A DNA stretch of 64,000 bases from Bacteroidales bacterium (GTDB lineage: Bacteria > Bacteroidota > Bacteroidia > Bacteroidales > BM520): contig JAISNV010000019.1 of the NCBI GenBank assembly GCA_031276035.1, positions 1 to 64,000 on the forward strand, given 5' to 3'. Shown one piece after another: positions 44,754-53,126 of this stretch. The translations under genes and the position numbers were made by a program. Below the pieces are notes generated by a model. The model saw only the letters and a program-made list of their open reading frames with translations. It was not told the DNA's origin and did no database searches. The first letter of the stretch is position 1. Each line of letters begins with the position of its first letter.

Positions 44754-44793
44754 GATGTTAAATAACGAGCACATCTAACTCCTCTATTTTTTT
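44743..44793. terminator. Strong terminator between DMT transporter and RND pump
   Basis: AGAGGAGTTAAGATGT (44743-44758) pairs with ACATCTAACTCCTCT (44771-44785) with one bulged base, followed by a T-run. The left arm overlaps the end of the transporter gene. Confidence 0.75.
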
Positions 44794-44794
44794 C

Positions 44795-47700
44795 CTAACT
44801 TCTTTCCCGATATTCTTTCCTGTACGCATAATAAAAAATCTGCGGAAGAACAGTAAAAGAAAGTATCATACAAACAATTACGCCGCCAACTATCATAATC
44901 GCTAAAGGTTTTTGAACTTCCGACCCCATTCCGGTTGATAAAGCAGCCGGAAGTAATCCCATCGAGCCCATCAATGCAATCATCAATACAGGACGAATAC
45001 GTCTTTTGACAGCCTGGTCGATAGCAACATGCAGATTGCGAACTTGTTGTAAACGTTTTTTCATCAAAGACATTAGTAATATACTATCTATTGATACAAT
45101 GCCTAATAAAATGATGAATCCGACACCTGCCGAAATTCCAAAAGTTGTTCCTGTTACCCAAAGCGATAAAAATCCGCCTATAAAAGCAAACGCCATAGCA
45201 CAGACAGAAATTAATGTGTCTTTAACTGTTCCGAAATGCATATATAGTAAGAATATTATCAAAGCAAGAACAATGGGAATTACCATCATCAAGCGTTTGG
45301 ATGCACGCTGCTGGCTTTCAAATTCTCCGGCCCATTCCATTTTATTGCCGGCCGCGAGTTGCACGTTCTCACCAACTCTCTGTTGAGCTTCTGCAATGGT
45401 AGAACCTAAATCACGATCGCGAATGCTGAAACCGACACTTACGTAACGACTACTTCCTTCCCTGTAAATGAATGCAGGTCCGGTAATAAAACGAATATCG
45501 GCGATCTCTTTCAACGGAACCTGTTTTCCGTCCATAGTCGGAATGAGAATATTGCCGATTTTTTCTTCATTATCGCGAAAATATTTCTGGAAACGAATAA
45601 CAACATCGAACATTCGTTCATTTTCATAAAAATGTGTTGCCGCTTTACCTCCTATTGCCATTTCAACTACAGCCTGAGCGTCCTGCATGGAAACGGCATA
45701 ACGCGCCATCCGCGATTCTTCCAGTTTTAGCTGCAATTCGGGGAGACCTATGCTACGGAAAACATTCACATCTTCCACCCCGCGAACATCTTTGATTGCG
45801 TTTGCTGTTTGATTTGCCAAATCCTCCAATTCCCGCAAATCGTTTCCGAAAATTTTTATAACCAGAGAACTTTTAACACCTGCAACGTATTCTTCCACAT
45901 TATCTTGTATGGGCTGACTAAAGGCAACCACAATTCCAGGATAAACGCTGAATACATCCTGCATTTCTTCAATTATTCCATCTTTTGAGATTTTTCGATT
46001 CCACTTCTTTTCAGGTTTTAATTCAACATGAAATTCTATATTGAAAAATCCGGTTGCATCCGTTCCGTCATTGGGACGACCCGTCTGGGTAAGAATAAAA
46101 TCAATCTCGTCAAATTTCTGTAACTTGTGTTTCATCTCTTTGGTTAAGCGCACCGATTCATCAAGATTAACGCTGTTAGGCAAAGTAGCACGGATATAAA
46201 TGGCGCCTTCGTTCATGCTGGGAATAAACTCTGTTCCCCAGAAGTTGAAACGCACCAGACAAATAACCAATAAAACAACAAATGAAACAATAACACTTTT
46301 CCGGTGACGAGATGAGAAGGCATACAAAGCGTATATTTTAGATGTAAAAAATTCGCTGATACGATTTCTCCTCTCTTTTATAGGCTTTTTAAGTAATATT
46401 TTACACATGACCGGAACATAAGTCAAAGAAAGGATAAGCGAACCGAGCAAAGCATACGCCAACGTAAAAGCAAGCGGTTTAAACATTTTTCCTTCCACCT
46501 TTTCGAAAGAAAAAATAGGAATCAAAGCCACAACCAAAATGATTTGTGCAAAGAAAATATGGGTAGCCACATTTCCGGCACTTTTCTTTATCAATCCGTC
46601 TTTGCTCAAACGTGTAAAACGACTTCCCAATTCCCGCGATCGCTGTTCCATCGAAACATATATCGCTTCAACAATAACCAATGTCCCTTCTAATAACAAA
46701 CCAAAATCCAGCGCTCCCATGGATATTAAGTTCATCGGCAAACCTTGAATACGGAGCATAATCACAGCAAACAGAAATGATAACGGAATCACCGATGCTA
46801 CGATCAGAGTAGTGCGCCAGTTGAAAAGGAAAATAAATACAATTATCGAAACCAACAAAATACCTTCCAGCATATTTTTCATCACTGTGTTCAAAGTATT
46901 ATCTACAAGCTTTTCCCTGTCCATAAACGGTTCTATCTTTACTTCTTCAGGGAGAATACGGTCGTTCAACTCCCCTATCTTTACTTTCAGTCGGGAAATC
47001 ACTTCACTGGGATTTTCGCCACGAAGCATAATTACAATACCTTGTACAACATCATCTTCGCAGTTTAATCCTACCTGTCCCAATCGGGGTTTTGAAGACA
47101 CACTCACTTCAGCTACCTGCTTGACTCTCACCGGCGTACTTCCTTTTACCTCAATCAAGATATTTTCGATATCTTCTACGCTTTCCAGCAATCCGATTCC
47201 ACGTACAACATAAGCCTGACTACCTTTCTGTATCATATCGCCACCGACATTGATATTGCTGTTTCCAACGGCTTCGTACACCTGCAGGGGCGAGAGATCG
47301 TAATTCTGTAATTCTACCGGATTGACCTTTATTTCATAAATTTTTTCTTCTCCTCCGAAACTGGCAATGGTTGCAACTCCGGGTACCGACAACAATTCAC
47401 GCTGCACTACCCATTCGTTTATTGCTGCTACCTCCCGGATAGGCAAATCGCTCCGCAAAATATAACGGAATATCTCTCCAGTTGCTCCCGAAGGCGGTTC
47501 GATAGAAAGTTCCGCTCCATCTGGCAAGTCAATATCCTGCATACGGTTGGACGCATATTGCTGGGCATAAAAATCATCAACGCCGTCTTCGAACAAAACC
47601 GTAACTACAGAAAGTCCGAACAAGGAAGTAGAACGCACATCCGTTTTACGAGGAATAGTATTAAGCTGCTGCATAATCGGCAGCGTAATGAACTTCTCAA

Positions 47701-47890
47701 CCTCTTCGGCGCTACGCCCAGGCCATTGGGCGATAATTTTTACCCTTGTATTGGTAACATCGGGGTAAGCTTCTATAGGTGTGTTCTTAAAACATATAAC
47801 TCCACCTATCAATAAAATACCTGTAAGAAACAGAATCAGGATATGATTCTTTAAGGAAAAGGCGATTATTTTTTCAACTAATTTATGCAT
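44795..47890 (-). CDS. CusA/CzcA-type heavy-metal efflux RND pump
   Basis: The product is 1031 residues, the length of HME-RND transporters. It starts with a membrane helix (ILILFLTGILLIGG), then the porter-domain motif TNTRVKIIAQWPGRSAEEVEKFITLPIMQQL of the CzcA family. TM4 carries the acidic GALDFGLLLEGTLVIVE proton-relay segment. A second periplasmic half and six further helices follow. It should pump a metal cation (Cu, Ag, Zn, Co or Ni) or a related substrate from the periplasm through a channel. The matching adaptor and channel genes are 7.2 kb upstream on the same strand instead of adjacent. Confidence 0.92.
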   Translation of the reverse strand: MHKLVEKIIAFSLKNHILILFLTGILLIGGVICFKNTPIEAYPDVTNTRVKIIAQWPGRSAEEVEKFITLPIMQQLNTIPRKTDVRSTSLFGLSVVTVLFEDGVDDFYAQQYASNRMQDIDLPDGAELSIEPPSGATGEIFRYILRSDLPIREVAAINEWVVQRELLSVPGVATIASFGGEEKIYEIKVNPVELQNYDLSPLQVYEAVGNSNINVGGDMIQKGSQAYVVRGIGLLESVEDIENILIEVKGSTPVRVKQVAEVSVSSKPRLGQVGLNCEDDVVQGIVIMLRGENPSEVISRLKVKIGELNDRILPEEVKIEPFMDREKLVDNTLNTVMKNMLEGILLVSIIVFIFLFNWRTTLIVASVIPLSFLFAVIMLRIQGLPMNLISMGALDFGLLLEGTLVIVEAIYVSMEQRSRELGSRFTRLSKDGLIKKSAGNVATHIFFAQIILVVALIPIFSFEKVEGKMFKPLAFTLAYALLGSLILSLTYVPVMCKILLKKPIKERRNRISEFFTSKIYALYAFSSRHRKSVIVSFVVLLVICLVRFNFWGTEFIPSMNEGAIYIRATLPNSVNLDESVRLTKEMKHKLQKFDEIDFILTQTGRPNDGTDATGFFNIEFHVELKPEKKWNRKISKDGIIEEMQDVFSVYPGIVVAFSQPIQDNVEEYVAGVKSSLVIKIFGNDLRELEDLANQTANAIKDVRGVEDVNVFRSIGLPELQLKLEESRMARYAVSMQDAQAVVEMAIGGKAATHFYENERMFDVVIRFQKYFRDNEEKIGNILIPTMDGKQVPLKEIADIRFITGPAFIYREGSSRYVSVGFSIRDRDLGSTIAEAQQRVGENVQLAAGNKMEWAGEFESQQRASKRLMMVIPIVLALIIFLLYMHFGTVKDTLISVCAMAFAFIGGFLSLWVTGTTFGISAGVGFIILLGIVSIDSILLMSLMKKRLQQVRNLHVAIDQAVKRRIRPVLMIALMGSMGLLPAALSTGMGSEVQKPLAIMIVGGVIVCMILSFTVLPQIFYYAYRKEYRERS

Positions 47891-48475
47891 ACGATTTTAG
47901 AATTATTAGCTATGAGTTATGAATTATGGGGTTAGAGGAGTTTAGATGGCGGTGTGTATATGAAATCATTGAAAAGTAAATAGAATGAAAAAAGAATAAT
48001 AATCTGATATTTTGAAACATTTCTTTTTCGATTTTTCCATAAAATAATACCTTAATAACTTCTTCGGTTTCTTCTAAATTATTAACTTCTTTAACTTCTA
48101 TCATCATTAACTCTATTACCTTATACTAATTTCATAACTTCCCTGACTTCGATTAATATCTTACTTACTCTCATTTATAATGCAAAAGTAATCTCCCAAG
48201 ATTAGATGCTTTTTTGAATCAGATTAAAATAGGATTAGAAAAACCATCATCGTTAATGTATTTATACTGAATCATGCAATCTCCAAACTCATTCGACTTC
48301 TTAGCTTTTATATCTTCTTCAAATCCAAAACATTAATCAAAATTCCATATTCAATAAAAATAAAAAATACTTTTTTTTCTCTTTCATTAAAATATTTTTC
48401 ATTCTAAGTTGTCAGCATAAATAGAGAGGCCTCTAAAAATAAAATAACAAAATATAAATTTTAAAAAGTAAAATA
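47891..48475. other. 585-base region without a supported gene
   Basis: It contains the pump promoter/operator at 48183-48240 and, between that and the pump ATG, about 290 bases rich in TAACTTCT/TAACTCC-type short repeats. A 65-codon minus frame at 47910-48107 consists mainly of these repeats and is not convincing. The length of the leader, compared with 25 bases at the other copy of this promoter, suggests a deletion or rearrangement. Confidence 0.5.
48183..48240 (-). promoter_or_regulatory. Promoter/operator of the RND pump gene
   Basis: The minus-strand -7 box is TACTTTTG (48190-48183). No TTG element is present at the usual distance. Instead there are GATTAGA-like repeats (plus-strand reading) at 48200, 48222 and 48233, 22 and 11 bases apart. 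The whole block aligns without gaps to that at 57779-57838. Helically phased direct repeats and a missing -33 suggest an activator of the OmpR type. Confidence 0.52.
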
Positions 48476-48820
48476 ATGACAACAAGAAATTTTGGAAAGG
48501 GATTCTTCGGAAGAAATCCTTTCGATAAAGAAGCAAGAAAAAAGTTTCAAGAAGAATGGTCTAAAATGACCGATAGTGAAAAATTAGACTTTATGAACAA
48601 AAGAGTAGAAAATATGGGAAAAGATCATTTTTCGGTAGAAGCTATTGATGCCCGCTGTGAAGAATGGAAGAAGAAAACGCCGGAAGAAAAACAAGCCTTC
48701 GTTGATAAGAAAAAGGAAGTTATGGAAAAACATTTCGAAGGTCATTTTGGCGGACACGGTTTTGGATTCGGAGAACGTGAAAACTGTTTTTTCGGCATGC
48801 AGACATCAGATAATAAATAA
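48476..48820 (+). CDS. Small soluble protein with W-S-KMT motif, possibly metal-related
   Basis: This 114-residue protein has no signal peptide or membrane helix. It is helical and charged, with EEWSKMTDSEKLDFMNKRVE in the middle and a Gly/His/Phe-rich end (EGHFGGHGFGFGE). The EWSKMT-xE block recurs in the membrane protein at 49307 (KWAKMTPEQRKEFIEKRR), so the two are related. The pattern resembles CpxP/Spy-like or heavy-metal-resistance chaperone helices, but that is weak. It is divergently placed from the efflux pump. Confidence 0.5.
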   Translation: MTTRNFGKGFFGRNPFDKEARKKFQEEWSKMTDSEKLDFMNKRVENMGKDHFSVEAIDARCEEWKKKTPEEKQAFVDKKKEVMEKHFEGHFGGHGFGFGERENCFFGMQTSDNK

Positions 48821-48828
48821 TTGATTAC

Positions 48829-48875
48829 AAAAACAAAAACCGATTGCTTAAATAATCCAATCGGTTTTTGTTTTT
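48829..48875. terminator. Perfect 18-bp inverted-repeat terminator
   Basis: Bases 48829-48846 and 48858-48875 are perfect reverse complements (core AACCGATTG/CAATCGGTT with A- and T-rich outer ends) around an 11-base loop. The T-rich right arm and A-rich left arm make it work in both directions. Confidence 0.8.
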
Positions 48876-48895
48876 ATAAACATCAGCAATAAAAT

Positions 48896-49129
48896 ATGAT
48901 AGACAATAAATCAAACATATTAAGCAAAATTAGTACACCATACATCTGGATAAATACTCGTGATTGTAGAGCGTGTTGGAAATGTGTGGATAACTGTCCC
49001 GAACATATCATCGGAAAAACCGGATTTTTATGGCATAAACATATTGTAATACAAAATGAAGATAATTGCACCGGATGTAAAAAATGTATGCAAATCTGTC
49101 CCAATGGAGTATTTAATGAAATAAAATAA
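48896..49129 (+). CDS. Ferredoxin-like protein with two 4Fe-4S motifs
   Basis: The product is 77 residues with two complete cluster motifs: CRACWKCVDNCPEH (CxxCxxCxxxCP) and CTGCKKCMQICPNG. Between them IIGKTGFLWHKHIVIQNEDN contributes extra histidines. It should bind two 4Fe-4S clusters and carry electrons in the cytoplasm. No oxidoreductase gene adjoins it, so the partner is unknown. It follows a strong terminator, so it has its own transcript or depends on read-through. Confidence 0.85.
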   Translation: MIDNKSNILSKISTPYIWINTRDCRACWKCVDNCPEHIIGKTGFLWHKHIVIQNEDNCTGCKKCMQICPNGVFNEIK

Positions 49130-49306
49130 GGCTTAAATATGAATTGCCATAACATAGTTTTTTATAATTTAGCAGATGGTTTTACATGAAAAATAAACAT
49201 AAATAATATGGAATGATCATGGCCGATTTCTCACTTAATAAAGTGTAATTAAGTCATGCGGTTACATATTATCAGATTGAAAAATAACAAACAAAAGTAT
49301 TTAATT

Positions 49307-49699
49307 ATGAAAAGATTAAAATTTTTAATGCCGATAGGTTTTTTATTGATTGTTGCGGGATTCAGCGCAATTTTAATGTTGTTATGGAACTGGCTGATGC
49401 CTTCCATATTCGGATTAATTACGATTAATTTCTGGCAAGCACTGGGAATATTTATCCTTGCACGCATTTTGTTCAGCAGTTTTGGAGGCGGAAAAATGCA
49501 CATGGGTAAAATGATGGGCCACAATCATCACTTCAATCCTATTCATGAAAAATGGGCAAAAATGACTCCTGAACAGCGAAAAGAATTTATCGAAAAAAGA
49601 AGAAAATTCGGTTTCGGACATCCCCCAAGAGAGGATTTTTTCGAAAGAGAATTTCATAAAGATAATGAAAACGGAGAATGTAATAAGGATAATGGATAA
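49307..49699 (+). CDS. Membrane protein with Met/His-rich metal-binding-like loop
   Basis: The product is 130 residues from the ATG at 49307, which places two membrane helices (about 4-27 and 33-55) directly at the N-terminus. After them comes KMHMGKMMGHNHHFNPIHEKW, a Met/His-rich stretch typical of copper or silver ligands, then the KMTPEQRKEFIEKRRKFGFG block shared with the 48476 protein, and an acidic tail. Its 3' end overlaps the sigma factor gene by 8 bases. It may be the membrane partner of that sigma factor or a metal-handling protein; both are inferences. Confidence 0.55.
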   Translation: MKRLKFLMPIGFLLIVAGFSAILMLLWNWLMPSIFGLITINFWQALGIFILARILFSSFGGGKMHMGKMMGHNHHFNPIHEKWAKMTPEQRKEFIEKRRKFGFGHPPREDFFEREFHKDNENGECNKDNG

Positions 49700-50261
49700 A
49701 CCGAAAGAACAGGAAAATGTAGAAAAAATCTTTTCCGAACATCAATCCAAACTAAAAGCGTTTATTCGTAAACGAGTTTCAAATGAGGAAGATTCGGAAG
49801 ATATTCTGCAGGATGTTTTCTATCAATTGCTGAAAACGATAGAGACCGGGCTTAATCCGATTGAACAAGTAACGGCTTGGCTTTACCGCGTTACGCGTAA
49901 TACGATTATCAATAAAGGAAAGAAGAAGCGGGAAGAACAACTTCCGGAATATCAATACGATGAAGACGATAAGATGTTGAATGATTTTTCGGAAGTGTTG
50001 TTCGGCAATGCTTCCGCTTCTTCACCGGAAACGGAGTATATGCGTTCATTGGTTTGGGAGGAATTGGAAAAAGCTTTGACGGAACTTCCTCCCGAACAAC
50101 GCGAAATCTTTGAACTTACCGAACTTGACGGGCTTTCCGTAAAAGAAATATCCCAAGCTACCGGCGTATCCGTCAACACATTGTTATCCCGGAAACACTA
50201 TGCAGTAAAACATTTACGTAAACGTTTGGAAACATTGTATAATGATTTGATTTATTATTGA
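49692..50261 (+). CDS. ECF-type RNA polymerase sigma factor
   Basis: The product is 189 residues from the ATG at 49692. Region 2 is EKIFSEHQSKLKAFIRKRV to DSEDILQDVFYQLLKTI and AWLYRVTRNTII; region 4 is LTELPPEQREIFELTELDGL with helix-turn-helix SVKEISQATGVSVNTLLSRKHYA. No gene for a typical anti-sigma factor follows. The small membrane protein whose gene overlaps its start is the only candidate partner. The targets are unknown; its position among metal-efflux genes suggests a metal or envelope stress role. Confidence 0.85.
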   Translation: MDKPKEQENVEKIFSEHQSKLKAFIRKRVSNEEDSEDILQDVFYQLLKTIETGLNPIEQVTAWLYRVTRNTIINKGKKKREEQLPEYQYDEDDKMLNDFSEVLFGNASASSPETEYMRSLVWEELEKALTELPPEQREIFELTELDGLSVKEISQATGVSVNTLLSRKHYAVKHLRKRLETLYNDLIYY

Positions 50262-50486
50262 TTTTCGGTAAAACATTTCTTTAAGTATTTAAAAATACAA
50301 TACATTCTGATTTTGGAAGGTTAAAACTTTTATAGAATGAATCTTTTCAAAAGAAGTTATCTGACTTATAATTAATGAATAAAATAAACTTTTCCGGCAT
50401 CTAAGACAAAGGGATAACTCAATAGTGTTTTTATAATTATTATATTGTAAAAAAGACAATAATAACTCAAAGTTCCTTTTTTCTTA

Positions 50487-50516
50487 TTGCCATTTCCTCT
50501 ACTTTTCTTAAGTTTG
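50487..50516 (+). promoter_or_regulatory. Promoter of the GH3 gene
   Basis: TTG (50487-50489), a 19-base spacer and TAAGTTTG (50509-50516), 19 bases before the ATG. Confidence 0.58.
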
Positions 50517-50535
50517 CACTTCAAACAAAAACGAT

Positions 50536-52866
50536 ATGAAACATTTCTTCCTTTCTGCTGCTCTTTTTATTATTTCTCTTTATTCGCTTTTTTCACAGAT
50601 TCCGGATTATAAAAAGCCGGAAAAGAGCGTTGAAGAACGTGCAGAACATCTACTTACCCTTATGACTATTGAGGAAAAGGTAGGTCAGTTAGTTTGCGTC
50701 TTAGGTTGGGAGATGTATGAGAAAAAGGGAGATAGCGTAACCCATTCAAAAAAATTTGAAGAATTGCTTTCAAAGTATCATGTCGGTATGTACTGGGCGG
50801 TTTATCGTGCGGATCCGTGGACACAAAAGACTTTAGAAACAGGACTTTCGCCTCGCCAGGCGGCCGAAGCAGGAAATGCCATGCAGAGATATGCCGTTGA
50901 AAATACGCGTTTGGGAATTCCTATTTTTATTGCGGAAGAAGCACCGCATGGCCATATGGCGATAGGTGCGACTGTTTTTCCTACCGGTATTGGTCAGGCT
51001 TCAACCTGGAATCCGGAATTATTGGAAAAGATGGGAGAAGTTATCGCTAGAGAGATACGTTTGCAAGGCGGACATATCAGTTACGGCCCGGTATTAGATT
51101 TGTCTCGGGATCCGCGTTGGTCGAGAGTTGAGGAGAGCTACGGAGAAGATCCGGTACTTAGTGCAAAATTAGCCGCTGCAATTGTGAAAGGAACCGGTGG
51201 CGGAAATATTGTTGATACTCAAACAACTATTGTTACTCTGAAACATTTAATTGCATACGGGATTCCTGAAGGCGGGCATAACGGAAATACGGCATTTGTC
51301 GGCTACCGTGAACTGCATGAGAACTTTCTGCCGCCTTTTAAAGCTGCTATCGATGCCGGCGCTCTTTCAGTAATGACCGGCTATAATTCTATTGACGGAA
51401 TCCCTTGTACTTCAAATGGCTATCTATTAACCGATGTTCTTCGTAATCAATGGGGTTTTAAAGGGTTTACCATCTCAGACCTGAATAGTGTTGCAGGTAT
51501 TAGCAATGGGCATTTTGTTGCGGAAAATTCTAAAGAAGCGGGAAAATTAGCAATCATTGCCGGCCTGAACGTCGATTTAGGAGGAGATTCTTTTTTACAA
51601 TTAATTGAAGCAGTGAAGAATGCTGAGATTCCGGAAAGCCTTGTTGATACTGCCGTACTTCGGATTTTGAAACTGAAATTTGAAATGGGGCTTTTTGATA
51701 ATCCCTATGTTGATCCGGTAAATGCAGAGCAGTATGTGCGTTCCCCCGAACATATAGCGATAGCCCGTGATATAGCAAAAGAGTCGATTATTTTATTGAA
51801 AAATGACACTATTCTTCCTTTGCAGCGAAATGTGAAAATAGCGCTGATCGGGCCGAATGCCGATAATATTTATAATCAGTTAGGAGATTATACGGCGCCC
51901 CAACCGGAGGAAAATGTAATTACTGTTTTGAGAGGATTGCAGGCATATACTTCACCTGAAAATGTTCGATATGTGAAAGGTTGTGCTATTCGAGATACAT
52001 TACAGTCCGACATTGAGGCCGCTGTTGAGGCTGCCTTGCAGTCTGATGTGGTTGTTGCGGTAGTCGGCGGATCCAGCGCCCGCGATTTCAAAACATCATA
52101 TCAGGAAACCGGCGCTGCAATTGTGGATAACCGGTATATCAGTGATATGGAATCCGGAGAGGGATTTGACCGTGCAGATTTGAATCTTCCAGGACATCAA
52201 TTAAAACTTCTACAAGCTTTAAAATCAACAGGTAAACCGCTAATTGTTATATATATTCAAGGACGGCCGTTGAATATGAATTGGGCAGCAGAACATGCCG
52301 ATGCCTTGTTCACTGCCTGGTATCCCGGACAAGAAGGTGGATATGCAGTTGCAGATGTGCTTTATGGAGAATACAACCCTGCGGGGCGTCTGCCTATTTC
52401 CGTGCCGAAATCCGTAGGTCAGTTGCCGGTCTATTACAATAAAAAAAATCCACAGGGGCATGATTACCTTGAAATGACGGCTAAGCCGCTCTACGAATTC
52501 GGTTACGGATTGAGCTACACAACGTTTCAATATGGCAATCTGAACTTTGAACAGAAAGGGAAACATGCTGTTGAAGTCTCTTTTACTGTGAAAAACAATG
52601 GAAATTTGGATGGAGATGAGGTTGTGCAATTATATCTTCGCGACCACTATGCGTCTGTTGTACAACCGGTCAAGCAGCTAAAACATTTTCAACGAATTCA
52701 TCTCAAACGTGGCGAATCCCAAACAATTCGTTTTCTGCTCACACCCGAGGATTTTAGTATTATTGATAAAGAATTCCGATATATCGTTGAACCGGGAGAG
52801 GTTTCAATTTTGATTGGGAGTTCTTCCGAAGATATTAGATTGGAAAGCATTTGGAAGCTGGATTGA
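50536..52866 (+). CDS. Glycoside hydrolase family 3, beta-glucosidase/xylosidase-like
   Basis: The product is 776 residues with signal peptide MKHFFLSAALFIISLYSLFS. The GH3 N-terminal barrel shows IFIAEEAPHGHMAIGATVFPT, GPVLDLSRDPRWSRVEESYGEDP and KHLIAYG, and the nucleophile Asp315 in GFTISDLNS. A second GH3 domain and a C-terminal fibronectin-III-like domain (EVSFTVKNNGNLDGDEVVQLYL) follow. It is probably a periplasmic exo-glycosidase releasing single glucose or xylose units. It stands alone, with no SusC/SusD pair nearby. The usual Trp after the catalytic Asp is replaced by Leu. Confidence 0.9.
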   Translation: MKHFFLSAALFIISLYSLFSQIPDYKKPEKSVEERAEHLLTLMTIEEKVGQLVCVLGWEMYEKKGDSVTHSKKFEELLSKYHVGMYWAVYRADPWTQKTLETGLSPRQAAEAGNAMQRYAVENTRLGIPIFIAEEAPHGHMAIGATVFPTGIGQASTWNPELLEKMGEVIAREIRLQGGHISYGPVLDLSRDPRWSRVEESYGEDPVLSAKLAAAIVKGTGGGNIVDTQTTIVTLKHLIAYGIPEGGHNGNTAFVGYRELHENFLPPFKAAIDAGALSVMTGYNSIDGIPCTSNGYLLTDVLRNQWGFKGFTISDLNSVAGISNGHFVAENSKEAGKLAIIAGLNVDLGGDSFLQLIEAVKNAEIPESLVDTAVLRILKLKFEMGLFDNPYVDPVNAEQYVRSPEHIAIARDIAKESIILLKNDTILPLQRNVKIALIGPNADNIYNQLGDYTAPQPEENVITVLRGLQAYTSPENVRYVKGCAIRDTLQSDIEAAVEAALQSDVVVAVVGGSSARDFKTSYQETGAAIVDNRYISDMESGEGFDRADLNLPGHQLKLLQALKSTGKPLIVIYIQGRPLNMNWAAEHADALFTAWYPGQEGGYAVADVLYGEYNPAGRLPISVPKSVGQLPVYYNKKNPQGHDYLEMTAKPLYEFGYGLSYTTFQYGNLNFEQKGKHAVEVSFTVKNNGNLDGDEVVQLYLRDHYASVVQPVKQLKHFQRIHLKRGESQTIRFLLTPEDFSIIDKEFRYIVEPGEVSILIGSSSEDIRLESIWKLD

Positions 52867-53126
52867 TATTCCGTTAAATCTAACTTTCCTTTTTTATTTT
52901 TCAGAATTTTCAAAAATTTATCTCATTAATATGAGTTTTATAAATCATTGGAAATTAATTACGGATTATTAAACATGATTTGGATAACTTTAAAAGTAAT
53001 TAGATTCGAATGTCGATTATCACAAACAAGTGAATGTATCAATAAAATTCAGATATAATTAAAATATTTTCTCTTCCAATTTGTCTAATATATAAAAATG
53101 TTCTAAAAAATAATTATAAAAAATAT

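Noticed and set aside
47910-48107. 65-codon minus-strand frame before the RND pump
   Set aside because: Its codons are largely made of the spacer repeat AGAAGTTAA, it has no domain or ribosome binding site, and it lies in the leader between the promoter and the pump.
48829-48875. Perfect 18-bp palindrome as another cassette element
   Set aside because: It has A-rich and T-rich outer arms and no AAC/GTT ends, as a bidirectional terminator should; it is outside the array.
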